The position numbers and the translations under genes are program-made. Below the pieces are notes generated by a model. That model was not told the origin of the DNA. It worked only from the letters and a program-made list of their open reading frames with translations, and made no database searches. Shown piece by piece: positions 1 through 11,159 of a stretch of 64,000 bases of DNA (positions are counted from its first letter, which is position 1; each line of letters opens with the position of its first letter). The DNA is from Enterobacter wuhouensis (GTDB lineage: Bacteria; Pseudomonadota; Gammaproteobacteria; Enterobacterales; Enterobacteriaceae): assembly GCF_004331265.1 (NCBI RefSeq), contig NZ_SJOO01000001.1, forward strand, positions 124,001 to 188,000, given 5' to 3'.

Positions 1-81
1 ACCGAAGTGACCGACGTGGTGCTGATCACCCGCGACAACTTCAAAGAGGAGCTGGCGAAAAAAGGGCTGGGCGGTAAGTAA
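1..81 (+). CDS. araF: L-arabinose-binding periplasmic protein AraF (C-terminal end only)
   Basis: The window opens in the last 26 codons of a gene that stops with TAA at 79-81. The translated tail, ending [18 protein letters not shown], matches the end of E. coli AraF, the periplasmic arabinose-binding protein that delivers sugar to AraGH. Identity rests on this short tail plus the araG and araH genes that follow at once. The rest of the gene lies upstream of the window. Confidence 0.93.
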   Translation, partial: TEVTDVVLITRDNFKEELAKKGLGGK

Positions 82-95
82 TACGCTGTGATTGT

Positions 96-118
96 GCCCC
101 TCACGCACCGTGGGGGGC
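96..118 (+). other. intercistronic stem-loop between araF and araG
   Basis: Bases 96-105 pair with 109-118 around a three-base loop, ten pairs including one G-T. There is no T run after it, so it is not a good factor-independent terminator. A hairpin in this place would protect the 3' end of araF mRNA or dampen read-through, giving more binding protein than transporter subunits. That role is inferred from the usual expression pattern of binding-protein operons. Confidence 0.6.
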
Positions 119-152
119 CAGACGTACACACTACAGGAATCACGGAGACGTT

Positions 153-1667
153 ATGCAACAGTCTGATCCGTATCTCTCTTTTCGCGGTATCGGGAAAACG
201 TTCCCCGGCGTTAACGCGTTGACCGATATCAGCTTCGACTGCTATGCCGGTCAGGTTCACGCCCTGATGGGGGAGAACGGCGCGGGGAAATCCACGCTGT
301 TAAAAATCCTCAGCGGCTTCTACACGCCGACGACCGGCACGCTGGCCATTCGCGGTGAAGAGGTCGCGTTTTCCGATACGACCGCGGCGCTGAACGCCGG
401 GGTCGCCATTATCTATCAGGAACTGCACCTGATCCCTGAGATGACCGTGGCGGAAAACATCTATTTGGGCCAGCTCCCCCAAAAAAGCGGCATTGTTAAC
501 CGTTCGCTCCTTAACTACGAGGCGGGGCTGCAGCTTAAGCACCTGGGCCTGGATGTCGATCCCCAGACGCCGCTGAAATATCTCTCCATCGGCCAGTGGC
601 AGATGGTGGAAATTGCCAAGGCGCTGGCGCGCAATGCCAGAATTATTGCCTTCGACGAGCCGACCAGCTCGCTTTCTGCGCGTGAAATCGAAAACCTGTT
701 TCGCGTGATCCGCGAGCTGCGTAAAGAAGGCCGCACTATTTTGTACGTGTCGCACCGCATGGAGGAAATCTTCGCCTTAAGCGATGCCATCACTGTCTTT
801 AAGGACGGACGCTACGTGCGCACCTTTAGCGATATGCAGCAGGTGAATCATGACCAGCTTGTCCAGGCGATGGTGGGCCGCGACCTTGGGGATATCTACC
901 ACTGGCAAACGCGGGAGTACGGACCCGAGCGCCTGCGGCTGGACAACGTGAAGGCGCCGGGCGTGCGAACGCCGATTTCGCTCTCGGTGCGCAGCGGCGA
1001 AATCGTCGGGCTGTTTGGCCTGGTCGGGGCAGGGCGGAGCGAGCTGATGAAAGGCCTGTTTGGCGGCACCCGTATCACACAGGGGCAGGTCTCGATCGAC
1101 GGTCAAAAGGTGGATATTCAGAAGCCCGCGCATGCCATCAACGCGGGCATGATGCTCTGTCCGGAAGACCGCAAGGCCGAGGGCATCATTCCGGTGCACT
1201 CGGTGCGCGACAACATCAATATTTCCGCCAGGCGTAAGTACATTCGCGCGGGCTGCCTTATCAACGACGGCTGGGAGTCGAGCAATGCTGACCACCACAT
1301 TCGTTCGCTGAACATCAAAACGCCGGGCGCGGAGCAGCTGATCATGAATCTTTCCGGCGGCAATCAGCAGAAGGCCATTTTGGGCCGCTGGCTGTCGGAG
1401 GATATGAAGGTCATTCTCCTGGATGAACCGACGCGCGGCATCGACGTTGGGGCAAAACACGAGATTTATAACGTGATTTATGAACTGGCAAAACGCGGCG
1501 TGGCGGTGCTGTTCGCCTCCAGCGATCTGCCCGAGGTGCTCGGCGTTGCCGACCGTATCGTCGTGATGCGTGAAGGTGAAATTGCCGGTGAATTGCTGCA
1601 TGAACAGGCGAATGAACAACAGGCGTTGAGTCTCGCCATGCCTAAAGTTAGCCAGGCTGTCGCCTGA
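153..1667 (+). CDS. araG: arabinose ABC importer, ATP-binding subunit AraG
   Basis: This 504-residue protein has the same length as E. coli AraG and is the tandem-ATPase subunit of the high-affinity L-arabinose importer on the cytoplasmic face of the membrane. The N-terminal half has a Walker A motif GENGAGKST at residues 40-48 and a Walker B region [10 protein letters not shown]. The second half has the degenerate P-loop GLVGAGRSE typical of sugar-importer ATPases, an LSGGNQQKA signature and [10 protein letters not shown]. The gene lies 71 bp after araF and 12 bp before araH, in the order expected of an araFGH operon. Regulation by AraC and CRP would act upstream of the window. The ATG has a modest CGGAG Shine-Dalgarno. 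Confidence 0.98.
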   Translation: MQQSDPYLSFRGIGKTFPGVNALTDISFDCYAGQVHALMGENGAGKSTLLKILSGFYTPTTGTLAIRGEEVAFSDTTAALNAGVAIIYQELHLIPEMTVAENIYLGQLPQKSGIVNRSLLNYEAGLQLKHLGLDVDPQTPLKYLSIGQWQMVEIAKALARNARIIAFDEPTSSLSAREIENLFRVIRELRKEGRTILYVSHRMEEIFALSDAITVFKDGRYVRTFSDMQQVNHDQLVQAMVGRDLGDIYHWQTREYGPERLRLDNVKAPGVRTPISLSVRSGEIVGLFGLVGAGRSELMKGLFGGTRITQGQVSIDGQKVDIQKPAHAINAGMMLCPEDRKAEGIIPVHSVRDNINISARRKYIRAGCLINDGWESSNADHHIRSLNIKTPGAEQLIMNLSGGNQQKAILGRWLSEDMKVILLDEPTRGIDVGAKHEIYNVIYELAKRGVAVLFASSDLPEVLGVADRIVVMREGEIAGELLHEQANEQQALSLAMPKVSQAVA

Positions 1668-1679
1668 GTAAAGGAGTCA

Positions 1680-2663
1680 ATGATGTCCTCTGTTACTACA
1701 TCCGGAGCGCCGAAGTCGGCTTTCAGCTTTGGCCGCATCTGGGACCAGTACGGTATGCTGGTGGTCTTTGCCGCGCTGTTTCTTGCCTGCGCGATCTTTG
1801 TGCCTAACTTCGCCACCTTTATCAACATGAAAGGGCTGGGGCTGGCGATCTCCATGTCCGGCATGGTTGCCTGCGGCATGTTGTTCTGCCTGGCCTCCGG
1901 TGACTTTGACCTGTCGGTGGCGTCCGTCATTGCCTGTGCGGGCGTTACCACGGCGGTGGTGATAAACATGACCGAAAGCCTGTGGATCGGCGTTTTTGCC
2001 GGCCTGCTGCTTGGGGTGCTCAGCGGCCTGGTGAACGGGTTTGTGATTGCGCGTCTTAAAATTAACGCCCTGATCACCACCCTTGCCACCATGCAGATTG
2101 TGCGCGGCCTGGCCTACATCATCTCTGATGGTAAAGCGGTCGGCATCGAAGATGAGCGCTTCTTCACCCTGGGCTACGCTAACTGGCTGGGGCTGCCTGC
2201 ACCTATCTGGCTGACGGTGGCGTGCCTGATCCTTTTCGGCTTCCTGCTCAATCGCACCACGTTTGGCCGTAATACGCTGGCGATTGGCGGTAATGAAGAA
2301 GCGGCACGTCTGGCGGGTGTTCCGGTGGTACGCACCAAGATCATCATCTTCGTGCTCTCCGGGCTGGTCTCCGCAGCAGCAGGGATTATTCTGGCGTCGC
2401 GTATGACCAGCGGTCAGCCGATGACCTCCATCGGCTATGAGCTGATTGTTATCTCAGCCTGCGTTTTAGGGGGTGTTTCCCTCAAGGGCGGCATCGGAAA
2501 AATCTCATATGTGGTGGCCGGGATACTGATTTTGGGGACCGTGGAGAACGCCATGAACCTGCTGAATATTTCGCCTTTCTCGCAGTACGTGGTGCGTGGT
2601 CTGATCCTGCTGGCAGCCGTGATTTTCGACCGTTACAAGCAAAAAGCGAAGCGCACCGTTTAA
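1680..2663 (+). CDS. araH: arabinose ABC importer, permease subunit AraH
   Basis: The 327-residue product is the integral membrane permease of the AraFGH L-arabinose importer. The sequence is strongly hydrophobic throughout, with a run of predicted membrane helices and the conserved BPD_transp_2 region around GGNEEAARLAGV. Sequence and length agree with E. coli AraH (328 residues as I recall). Two in-frame ATG codons sit together at 1680 and 1683, behind AAGGAG; either could be used, and 1680 is kept. It is the last gene of the operon and is followed by a strong hairpin. Confidence 0.98.
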   Translation: MMSSVTTSGAPKSAFSFGRIWDQYGMLVVFAALFLACAIFVPNFATFINMKGLGLAISMSGMVACGMLFCLASGDFDLSVASVIACAGVTTAVVINMTESLWIGVFAGLLLGVLSGLVNGFVIARLKINALITTLATMQIVRGLAYIISDGKAVGIEDERFFTLGYANWLGLPAPIWLTVACLILFGFLLNRTTFGRNTLAIGGNEEAARLAGVPVVRTKIIIFVLSGLVSAAAGIILASRMTSGQPMTSIGYELIVISACVLGGVSLKGGIGKISYVVAGILILGTVENAMNLLNISPFSQYVVRGLILLAAVIFDRYKQKAKRTV

Positions 2664-2714
2664 CGTTCACCCTGCTTTTATTATGCTCAACTAATAACCT
2701 TAGTTGACCCTACG

Positions 2715-2745
2715 ACCGCCTCGCCAGTTTTGCTGGCGGGGCGGT
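2715..2745 (+). terminator. strong hairpin ending the araFGH operon
   Basis: A 13-pair stem (2715-2727 with 2733-2745, one G-T pair) closes a five-base loop about 50 bp after araH. The following bases are TGTCAAAT rather than a T run, so it may act with Rho or only as an mRNA 3' end. Position and stem strength support an end-of-operon role. Confidence 0.65.
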
Positions 2746-2772
2746 TGTCAAATGGCGAGCACCGTCACACTG

Positions 2773-2782
2773 TCTATACTTA
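2773..2782 (+). promoter_or_regulatory. sigmaS-type -10 element of otsBA
   Basis: The sequence TCTATACTTA matches the extended -10 preferred by sigmaS (KCTATACTTA). No good -35 hexamer lies about 17 bp upstream, which also fits a sigmaS promoter. The otsB start is 34 bp downstream. In E. coli otsBA is sigmaS-dependent and osmotically induced, so the assignment is supported by motif and by known biology; no start site has been measured here. Confidence 0.65.
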
Positions 2783-2794
2783 CATAGCTGTTAA

Positions 2795-5018
<2,224 letters not shown>

Positions 5019-5026
5019 TATTACTC

Positions 5027-5047
5027 TGGGGGTATTAATTACCCCCA
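5027..5047. terminator. bidirectional hairpin between convergent otsA and uspC
   Basis: TGGGGGTA (5027-5034) pairs perfectly with TACCCCCA (5040-5047) over a five-base loop. It starts nine bases after the otsA stop and contains the uspC stop codon (5035-5037, minus strand), so it can end both messages. There is no long T run on either side. Confidence 0.6.
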
Positions 5048-5466
5048 AGAGGTACTAACAGCACGTCCACCAGGCTTGAGGCGACAATCGATTTTGCTGA
5101 ACAGGCTGCGCGCGAAAAAAAGCTCTGGTTATGATTCCCGCATATTACCAAATCAATATTCTCTTTACGGCAGATGCTAAGAATATGGTCGTTTAATTCC
5201 CCCGTAGCAATGATGGTCCGATAAACAGGGTATTCCGCCCTGTCGGCCAGCTCCCGCAGAAACTGCTGCGTTTCTTCCTGCAAAACATCGCGAATATCTT
5301 CCAGCATCGGGGCGGCCAGCTGATTGTACATCTCGGGTTCTGCCGCCAGGGTGATCAGGCTAATGCGGGCGTTGTGCGGTCTGGCAATGGACACCGCGCG
5401 CGCCACGAGCTGATGGCTTTCCGGTGAAACAGCAACAGAAACAAGAAGATGGGAGTAACTCATCAC
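5035..5466 (-). CDS. uspC: universal stress protein UspC
   Basis: The 143-residue product is a small cytoplasmic universal stress (Usp, UspA-fold) protein. It has the opening strand SHLLVSVAVSPES, the central MYNQLAAPMLEDI segment that is characteristic of UspC, and the C-terminal nucleotide-loop-like DLVICGNHNQSFFSR. In E. coli UspC is linked to stress survival, motility and scaffolding of KdpD/KdpE. The gene lies between otsBA and flhDC, as in E. coli. Two ATG codons (5466 and 5463) both sit in range of an AGGAG; the second would give the 142 residues of E. coli. Confidence 0.95.
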   Translation of the reverse strand: MMSYSHLLVSVAVSPESHQLVARAVSIARPHNARISLITLAAEPEMYNQLAAPMLEDIRDVLQEETQQFLRELADRAEYPVYRTIIATGELNDHILSICRKENIDLVICGNHNQSFFSRAACSAKSIVASSLVDVLLVPLGGN

Positions 5467-5579
5467 GTGCTCCTTGGTTATCTGAAAACAGGTCTTTAGC
5501 GAGCTTTACCGCGATTCTACGCCTTCTGCAAGAGGGGAATACGACATAAGTGTGAACCTTATCATAATTATTCATTAAT

Positions 5580-5598
5580 TATTCTTATAGGAAGAATA
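5580..5598. repeat. inverted repeat upstream of uspC and flhDC
   Basis: TATTCTT (5580-5586) and AAGAATA (5592-5598) form a perfect seven-base inverted repeat across five bases, about 115 bp upstream of uspC and 450 bp before the flhDC promoter. It could be an operator in the divergent control region, but I cannot name the regulator. Confidence 0.4.
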
Positions 5599-5968
5599 AC
5601 GGCAAAAACTTCCTAAATGAAAAAAATTAACAACTTAACGTAAATCACACAATTTCACTTCTGTACTCTTTGATCGTTTTAACCAGTTATAAACACATCT
5701 TGAATGATCACGCTCTGAAATGATTTTTATCCGCTTTTGTCATAACTTCATGTTTTTAATAGGTAATGAAATTGTAACCTGAAGATTCACTTGATGTAAG
5801 AAAGTGCTATCAACAGGTTGAAGATGAAAACCGGCGGATCCCCGGCGTCAGTTCATGCTTCTGCATGAGTATTCGTCCATTAAGAATATAAAATAGTCCC
5901 GAATGGTCAAAATGTAACCAAATTACAAGTCACACTGATGGATTTATGGGGATTATTCGCCTAAATTA

Positions 5969-5984
5969 TGTGACGTGGATCACA
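5969..5984 (+). promoter_or_regulatory. CRP-binding site of flhDC
   Basis: TGTGACGTGGATCACA is an exact TGTGA-N6-TCACA palindrome. Its centre is about 70 bp upstream of the start point predicted from the hexamers at 6012-6040, which fits the known class I CRP position at E. coli flhDC. Flagellar master control would therefore be subject to catabolite repression. Confidence 0.88.
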
Positions 5985-6011
5985 TTTTTTTTAAATTTGA
6001 GGGGGGTTGCA

Positions 6012-6040
6012 TTGTATGTGTCAAAACTGACGAGTAGAGT
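6012..6040 (+). promoter_or_regulatory. sigma70 promoter of flhDC
   Basis: A -35 hexamer TTGTAT (6012-6017) and a -10 hexamer TAGAGT (6035-6040) are separated by exactly 17 bp. Transcription should start near 6047, leaving an untranslated leader of roughly 210 bases before flhD. The arrangement, including the upstream CRP site, closely follows E. coli. The 781-bp uspC-flhD gap otherwise holds AT-rich sequence typical of a heavily regulated master promoter; I found no gene in it. Confidence 0.75.
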
Positions 6041-6051
6041 TTGCGTCGAAT

Positions 6052-6065
6052 TAGGAAAAATCTTA
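6052..6065 (+). promoter_or_regulatory. RcsB (RcsAB)-type box just downstream of the flhDC start point
   Basis: TAGGAAAAATCTTA is the same 14-base core I recall for the E. coli flhDC RcsAB box, and it lies at about +5 to +19 relative to the predicted start. Binding here would block flagellar gene expression during envelope stress and capsule production. Assignment is by sequence and position only. Confidence 0.7.
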
Positions 6066-6257
6066 GTTATTTGTAAGAAATGATAAAACGTGTAAGAAAC
6101 GCACCTGCGTTTCATAGTTGCGCGTTTTGCTGAATACAAACCTAAATTCAACTATGCATTTGGCCTTTTCTTTTTTATACCGGGTGATTTCCCGGCGACA
6201 TCACGGGGTGCGGTCTTTCCGCATAAAAATAATAGTTGGTTATTCGGGATGGGAAAA

Positions 6258-6608
6258 ATGCATACTTCCGAGTTGCTAAAACATATTTATGACATCAATT
6301 TGTCATATTTACTTCTCGCGCAACGTTTGATTAGTCAGGACAAACCGTCCGCGATGTTTCGTCTGGGTATAAGCGAAGAGATGGCAACCATGCTGGGTGG
6401 GTTAACCCTTCCTCAAATGGTTAAACTGGCCGAAACGAACCAGCTGGTTTGTCAGTTCCGCTTTGACGATTCGCAAACTATCACGCGTCTTACGCAGGAA
6501 TCTCGCGTTGACGATCTCCAGCAGATCCACACCGGCATCCTGCTCTCCACCCGCTTGCTCAGCGAAATCAGCCAGCCTGATGACGTCGCCCGTAAGAAAA
6601 GGGCATAA
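6258..6608 (+). CDS. flhD: flagellar master regulator subunit FlhD
   Basis: FlhD combines with FlhC into the FlhD4C2 activator of class II flagellar promoters. The 116-residue form starting [24 protein letters not shown] equals the E. coli length and sequence pattern, including [14 protein letters not shown] and the cysteine in LVCQFRF. An in-frame ATG three codons earlier (6249) would give 119 residues, but a GGGA lies eight bases before 6258 and no Shine-Dalgarno serves 6249. The stop is followed two bases later by flhC. Control by CRP and RcsB is indicated upstream; mRNA-leader regulators such as CsrA are known for the family but are not provable here. Confidence 0.97.
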   Translation: MHTSELLKHIYDINLSYLLLAQRLISQDKPSAMFRLGISEEMATMLGGLTLPQMVKLAETNQLVCQFRFDDSQTITRLTQESRVDDLQQIHTGILLSTRLLSEISQPDDVARKKRA

Positions 6609-6610
6609 AC

Positions 6611-7189
6611 ATGAGTGAAAAAAGCATTGTTCAGGAAGCGCGTGACATACAGCTGGCAATGGAACTGATTACGCTGGGTGCTCGTTTACAAATGTTGGAA
6701 AGCGAGACTCAGCTTAGCCGCGGTCGTCTCATCAAGCTGTATAAAGAGTTGCGCGGCAGCCCGCCTCCAAAAGGGATGCTGCCATTTTCAACCGACTGGT
6801 TCATGACCTGGGAACAGAATATTCACGCGTCGATGTTCTGTAACGCCTGGCAGTACCTGCTGAAAACAGGCTTGTGCAGCGGCGTCGATGCCGTGATTAA
6901 AGCCTATAAACTTTACCTTGAACAATGCCCACAGCAGGAAGATGGCCCCCTGCTGGCGCTGACCCGCGCATGGACGCTGGTGCGTTTTGTTGAGAGCGGA
7001 ATGCTTCAACTGTCACGCTGCAACAGCTGTGACGGCAATTTTATTACGCATGCTCATCAGCCTGCTGGCAGCTTCGCCTGTAGTTTATGCCAGCCTCCAT
7101 CCCGCGCCGTAAAAAGACGTAAACTTTCCCGGGATGCTGCCGATATTATTCCACAACTGCTGGATGAACAGATCGAACACGCTGTTTAA
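6611..7189 (+). CDS. flhC: flagellar master regulator subunit FlhC
   Basis: This 192-residue protein has the same length as E. coli FlhC, the DNA-contacting partner in FlhD4C2. Its C-terminal zinc site is intact, with the CxxC pairs CNSC and CSLC about 16 residues apart. The gene starts two bases after flhD, so the two are co-transcribed and probably translationally coupled. The last part of the coding region doubles as a sigma28 promoter (7120-7146) for the downstream MotR/motA transcript, which constrains codons there. Confidence 0.98.
   Translation: MSEKSIVQEARDIQLAMELITLGARLQMLESETQLSRGRLIKLYKELRGSPPPKGMLPFSTDWFMTWEQNIHASMFCNAWQYLLKTGLCSGVDAVIKAYKLYLEQCPQQEDGPLLALTRAWTLVRFVESGMLQLSRCNSCDGNFITHAHQPAGSFACSLCQPPSRAVKRRKLSRDAADIIPQLLDEQIEHAV
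7120..7146 (+). promoter_or_regulatory. sigma28 (FliA) promoter inside flhC, driving MotR and motAB-cheAW
   Basis: TAAA (7120-7123), a 15-base spacer and GCCGATAT (7139-7146) match the sigma28 consensus TAAA-N15-GCCGATAA at all but the final base. The element lies wholly within the last part of flhC. Transcription should begin near 7154. No comparable element is found in the 123-bp flhC-motA gap, so this is the likely class III promoter of the motA operon. Confidence 0.82.
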
Positions 7190-7245
7190 CCCGAACCTGT
7201 GGGCAAGATTCCAGCAGCGGTAAGCGATTACCGCTGCTTTTTTTT
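7153..7245 (+). ncRNA. motR: probable MotR small RNA from the motA leader
   Basis: A transcript starting about seven bases after the sigma28 -10 element and ending at the T run of the hairpin at 7213-7245 would be about 92 nucleotides long. E. coli MotR is a sigma28-dependent Hfq-associated RNA of about this length from the motA leader that tunes flagellar and ribosomal-protein genes. The 5' part overlaps the flhC 3' coding end. Read-through of the terminator would supply motA mRNA. The call rests on promoter, terminator and position; the RNA itself is inferred. Confidence 0.65.
7213..7245 (+). terminator. factor-independent terminator after flhC (3' end of MotR)
   Basis: AGCAGCGGTAA (7213-7223) pairs with TTACCGCTGCT (7228-7238), an 11-pair stem with a GCGA tetraloop, followed by a run of eight T. 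It ends flhDC mRNA and would also form the 3' end of the MotR RNA, allowing partial read-through to motA. Confidence 0.93.
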
Positions 7246-7312
7246 ACCCCGCGTTCAGGTTACGCGCTCGAAATGAACGTCCTGCCATAGTCACTAGCGG
7301 AAGGATGATGTC

Positions 7313-8200
7313 GTGCTTATCTTATTAGGTTACCTGGTAGTTCTCGGTACAGTTTTCGGCGGTTACATGATGACCGGCGGGCACCTTGGAGCACTCTATC
7401 AACCGGCTGAACTTATTATCATCGGCGGCGCAGGGGTAGGGGCTTTTATCGTTGGCAACAACGGCAAATCGATCAAGGGCACGCTGAAAGCGATTCCGCT
7501 GCTGTTTCGTCGCTCGAAATACACCAAAAGCATGTATATGGATCTGCTGGCGCTGCTCTATCGCCTGATGGCGAAGTCGCGCCAGCAGGGGATGTTCTCC
7601 CTTGAACGCGATATTGAAAACCCGAAAGAGAGCGAAATTTTTGCCAGCTACCCGCGCATTCTGGCTGACGCAATGATGCTCGATTTCATCGTGGATTACC
7701 TGCGCCTCATCATCAGCGGCAACATGAACACCTTCGAAATCGAAGCGCTGATGGACGAGGAGATCGAAACCCACGAAAGCGAATCTGAAGTGCCGGCCAA
7801 CAGCCTCGCGCTGGTGGGCGACTCGCTGCCTGCTTTTGGTATCGTTGCGGCGGTAATGGGGGTAGTTCACGCCCTGGCCTCGGCGGACCGTCCGGCGGCG
7901 GAGCTGGGCGCGCTGATTGCGCACGCGATGGTCGGTACCTTCCTCGGCATTTTGCTGGCGTACGGATTTATCTCTCCGCTGGCAAGCGTTCTGCGCCAGA
8001 AGAGCGCCGAAACCACCAAGATGATGCAGTGCGTGAAGATCACGCTGCTCTCGAACCTTAACGGTTATGCTCCGCCGATCGCCGTGGAGTTCGGTCGTAA
8101 AACGCTCTATTCCAGCGAGCGTCCGTCGTTTATCGAGCTTGAAGAGCACGTGCGTGCGGTGAAAAACCCAAACCAACAGACGACAACTGAGGACGCATGA
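7313..8200 (+). CDS. motA: flagellar motor stator protein MotA
   Basis: MotA is the four-helix inner-membrane stator subunit that, with MotB, converts proton flow into flagellar torque. At 295 residues it equals E. coli MotA. The key residues are in register: R90 and E98 in the cytoplasmic loop that contacts FliG, and P173 and P222 at the helix ends. The start is GTG at 7313 with AAGGA 7 bp upstream; E. coli also uses GTG. Its stop overlaps the motB start by four bases (ATGA), so the two are translationally coupled. Expression is expected from the sigma28 promoter inside flhC. Confidence 0.98.
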   Translation: MLILLGYLVVLGTVFGGYMMTGGHLGALYQPAELIIIGGAGVGAFIVGNNGKSIKGTLKAIPLLFRRSKYTKSMYMDLLALLYRLMAKSRQQGMFSLERDIENPKESEIFASYPRILADAMMLDFIVDYLRLIISGNMNTFEIEALMDEEIETHESESEVPANSLALVGDSLPAFGIVAAVMGVVHALASADRPAAELGALIAHAMVGTFLGILLAYGFISPLASVLRQKSAETTKMMQCVKITLLSNLNGYAPPIAVEFGRKTLYSSERPSFIELEEHVRAVKNPNQQTTTEDA

Positions 8201-9126
8201 AAAACCAGTCCCATCCGATCGTCATTGTAAAAAAGCGCAAGCACAAGGGGCACGGGCACGGTTCGCACGGCTCCTGGAAAATTGCCTACGCCGATTTTAT
8301 GACCGCAATGATGGCGTTCTTTCTGGTGATGTGGCTTATCTCTATCTCCAGCCCGAAAGAGCTTATTCAGATTGCCGAATATTTCCGGACTCCGCTGGCG
8401 ACGGCGGTGTCGGGTGGACCCCGCATTTCTAACAGCGACAGCCCGATCCCCGGCGGCGGCGATGATTACACCCAGCAGAAGGGTGAGGTGAAGAAAGAGC
8501 CAAACATCGACGAGCTCAAAAAGCGGATGGAGCAGGCGCGTCTGAAAAAGCTGCGCGGCGATCTGGATCAGCTGATAGAAGCCGATCCAAAACTGCGCGC
8601 GCTGCGCCCGCACCTGAAGATCGATCTGGTGCAGGAAGGCCTGCGCATTCAGATTATTGATAGCCAGAACCGCCCGATGTTCAAAACCGGGAGCGCGGAA
8701 GTGGAGCCCTACATGCGCGACATTTTACGCGCCATCGCCCCGGTGCTGAACGGTATTCCAAACCGCGTCAGCCTGTCAGGACACACGGATGATTTCCCGT
8801 ATGCCAGCGGCGAGAAGGGATACAGCAACTGGGAGCTTTCTGCCGATCGTGCCAACGCCTCGCGTCGCGAGCTGGTGGCGGGTGGGCTTGATGATGGCAA
8901 GGTACTGCGCGTGGTCGGCATGGCAGCAACCATGCGCCTCACCGACCGCGGGCCGGATGACGCCATCAACCGTCGTATCAGTCTTTTAGTGCTGAACCAG
9001 CAGGCGGAGCAGGCCATCCTGCATGAAAACGCCGAAAGTCAGAATGAGTCACTGGACGATTTAAAACAGCCTGGGGCCGTTCCTTCGGCTGCCGTTCCAA
9101 CATCGCCACCAGCCAATCCGAGGTGA
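8197..9126 (+). CDS. motB: flagellar motor stator protein MotB
   Basis: MotB is the peptidoglycan-anchored stator subunit. Its single membrane helix follows a basic, His-rich N terminus, and the proton-carrying aspartate is D33 in [14 protein letters not shown] (D32 in E. coli; the tail here is one residue longer). The C-terminal OmpA-like domain has [27 protein letters not shown] and NRRISLLVL, which bind peptidoglycan. Length is 309 against 308 residues. It overlaps motA by four bases and precedes cheA by four bases. Confidence 0.98.
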   Translation: MKNQSHPIVIVKKRKHKGHGHGSHGSWKIAYADFMTAMMAFFLVMWLISISSPKELIQIAEYFRTPLATAVSGGPRISNSDSPIPGGGDDYTQQKGEVKKEPNIDELKKRMEQARLKKLRGDLDQLIEADPKLRALRPHLKIDLVQEGLRIQIIDSQNRPMFKTGSAEVEPYMRDILRAIAPVLNGIPNRVSLSGHTDDFPYASGEKGYSNWELSADRANASRRELVAGGLDDGKVLRVVGMAATMRLTDRGPDDAINRRISLLVLNQQAEQAILHENAESQNESLDDLKQPGAVPSAAVPTSPPANPR

Positions 9127-9130
9127 CAGC

Positions 9131-11140
9131 GTGAGCATGGATATTAGCGATTTTTACCAGACATTCTTTGATGAAGCCGACGAACTGTTGGCGGATATGG
9201 AGCAACACCTGCTGGACCTGGTGCCTGAAGCACCGGATTCGGAGCAGCTTAACGCCATCTTCCGTGCGGCGCACTCGATTAAAGGCGGCGCCGGAACCTT
9301 TGGGTTTACCATTTTGCAGGAAACCACGCACCTGATGGAAAACCTGCTTGATGAAGCACGACGCGGTGAGATGCAGCTCAATACCGACATTATTAACCTG
9401 TTTTTGGAAACGAAAGATATTATGCAGGAACAGCTCGACGCCTATAAAAGCTCGGCAGAGCCTGATGCCGCCAGCTTCGAATACATCTGCAACGCGCTGC
9501 GCCAGCTCGCGCTGGAAGCCAAAGGTGAAGTCGCCGTCGCCGCAGCGCCTGCGGCAAAGCTGAGCGTTGTCGATGCGGTTGCCGCCCAGGACGCTGCGCC
9601 TGCGCAGCCTGCCAAACTGCGCGTGGTACTGTCTCGTCTGAAAGAGGGTGAAGTTAACCTGCTGGAAGAGGAGCTGGGCAATCTGGCGACATTAAGCAAC
9701 GTGGTAAAAGGCCAAGACAGCCTGGCCGCGACGCTCGATGACGGTATCAGCCAGGACGATATCGTGGCGGTGCTGTGCTTTGTGATCGAAGCTGACCAAA
9801 TCGCTTTTGAAACCGAAACGGCGTCCGCTGAGGTTCCTGCTGAAGCGGAAGAAGTCGCCGTTGCGGTTGTTCCCGCCGCCCCAGCGCTGAAAGCCGTACC
9901 AAAAGAATCGGCCGCGCCAGCCCGTGGTGAAAAACCTGCCGCACGCTCCAGCGAATCCACCAGCATCCGCGTGGCGGTTGAGAAGGTGGATCAGCTGATT
10001 AACCTTGTCGGTGAGCTTGTCATCACCCAGTCAATGCTCGCACAGCGTTCTAACGAACTGGACCCGGTAACCCACGGCGATCTCATCACCAGCATGGGTC
10101 AGTTACAACGTAACGCCCGCGATCTGCAGGAATCGGTGATGTCCATCCGCATGATGCCGATGGAATATGTCTTCAGCCGCTTCCCGCGCCTGGTGCGCGA
10201 TCTCGCCGGCAAGCTGAATAAGCAGATCGAGCTGACGCTGATGGGCAGCTCTACCGAACTGGATAAAAGCCTGATTGAACGCATCATCGATCCGTTAACG
10301 CACCTGGTGCGTAACAGCCTCGATCACGGCATCGAGCTGCCTGAAAACCGCGTGGCGGCAGGAAAATCCCCGGTTGGAAACCTGATTCTGTCGGCGGAAC
10401 ACCAGGGCGGAAACATCTGTATTGAAGTGACCGACGACGGTGCGGGCCTTAACCGCGAGCGTATCCTGGCGAAGGCGATTTCGCAGGGCATGGCGGTTAA
10501 CGAAAACATGACCGACGAAGAAGTGGGCATGCTGATCTTTGCGCCGGGCTTCTCCACCGCCGAGCAGGTAACGGACGTTTCCGGACGCGGCGTGGGCATG
10601 GACGTGGTGAAACGTAACATCCAGGAGATGGGCGGCCACGTTGAGATCCAGTCTAAACAGGGTTCAGGCACGACCATTCGCATCCTGCTACCGCTGACGC
10701 TGGCGATCCTGGACGGCATGTCCGTGAAGGTAGCTGATGAGGTCTTCATTCTGCCGCTGAACGCGGTAATGGAATCGCTGCAGCCGCGCGAGGAAGATCT
10801 GCATCCGCTGGCCGGCGGCGAGCGCGTGCTGGAAGTGCGTGGCGAGTATCTGCCGCTGGTAGAGCTGTGGAAAGTCTTTGAAGTCGACGGTGCGAAAACC
10901 GAAGCGACGCAGGGCATCGTGGTGATCCTGCAGAGCGCCGGTCGTCGCTATGCGCTGCTGGTCGACCAGCTCATTGGTCAGCACCAGGTGGTGGTGAAGA
11001 ACCTCGAAAGCAACTACCGCAAAGTGCCGGGTATTTCTGCCGCCACCATTCTGGGTGACGGTAGCGTTGCGCTGATTGTCGATGTCTCAGCGCTTCAGGG
11101 ATTAAATCGTGAACAACGTGTGGCGTACACAGCCGCCTGA
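9131..11140 (+). CDS. cheA: chemotaxis histidine kinase CheA
   Basis: CheA is the soluble kinase of the chemoreceptor array; it phosphorylates CheY and CheB. Domains in order are the HPt domain with H48 in AAHSIKGGAGTFG, the CheY/CheB-binding P2 domain (about 165-230), the dimerisation helix, the HATPase with NSLDHGIE, DDGAGL and GRGVGMDVV, and the CheW-like regulatory domain at the end. It has 669 residues against 654 in E. coli; the extra length is Ala/Val/Pro-rich linker on both sides of P2. The start is GTG at 9131; an internal ATG at 9422 (residue 98) matches the start of the short CheA form of E. coli. Confidence 0.98.
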   Translation: MSMDISDFYQTFFDEADELLADMEQHLLDLVPEAPDSEQLNAIFRAAHSIKGGAGTFGFTILQETTHLMENLLDEARRGEMQLNTDIINLFLETKDIMQEQLDAYKSSAEPDAASFEYICNALRQLALEAKGEVAVAAAPAAKLSVVDAVAAQDAAPAQPAKLRVVLSRLKEGEVNLLEEELGNLATLSNVVKGQDSLAATLDDGISQDDIVAVLCFVIEADQIAFETETASAEVPAEAEEVAVAVVPAAPALKAVPKESAAPARGEKPAARSSESTSIRVAVEKVDQLINLVGELVITQSMLAQRSNELDPVTHGDLITSMGQLQRNARDLQESVMSIRMMPMEYVFSRFPRLVRDLAGKLNKQIELTLMGSSTELDKSLIERIIDPLTHLVRNSLDHGIELPENRVAAGKSPVGNLILSAEHQGGNICIEVTDDGAGLNRERILAKAISQGMAVNENMTDEEVGMLIFAPGFSTAEQVTDVSGRGVGMDVVKRNIQEMGGHVEIQSKQGSGTTIRILLPLTLAILDGMSVKVADEVFILPLNAVMESLQPREEDLHPLAGGERVLEVRGEYLPLVELWKVFEVDGAKTEATQGIVVILQSAGRRYALLVDQLIGQHQVVVKNLESNYRKVPGISAATILGDGSVALIVDVSALQGLNREQRVAYTAA

Positions 11141-11159
11141 TTAAGTAGAAGGTAAAAAC

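Noticed and set aside
5467..6248. Small genes or a mobile element in the flhDC upstream region
   Set aside because: Only short unsupported frames; no terminal repeats or transposase. The region reads as control sequence.
7246..7312. Sigma28 promoter directly before motA
   Set aside because: The best candidate (GCCATAGT) has no -35 at the right distance; the element at 7120-7146 is far better.
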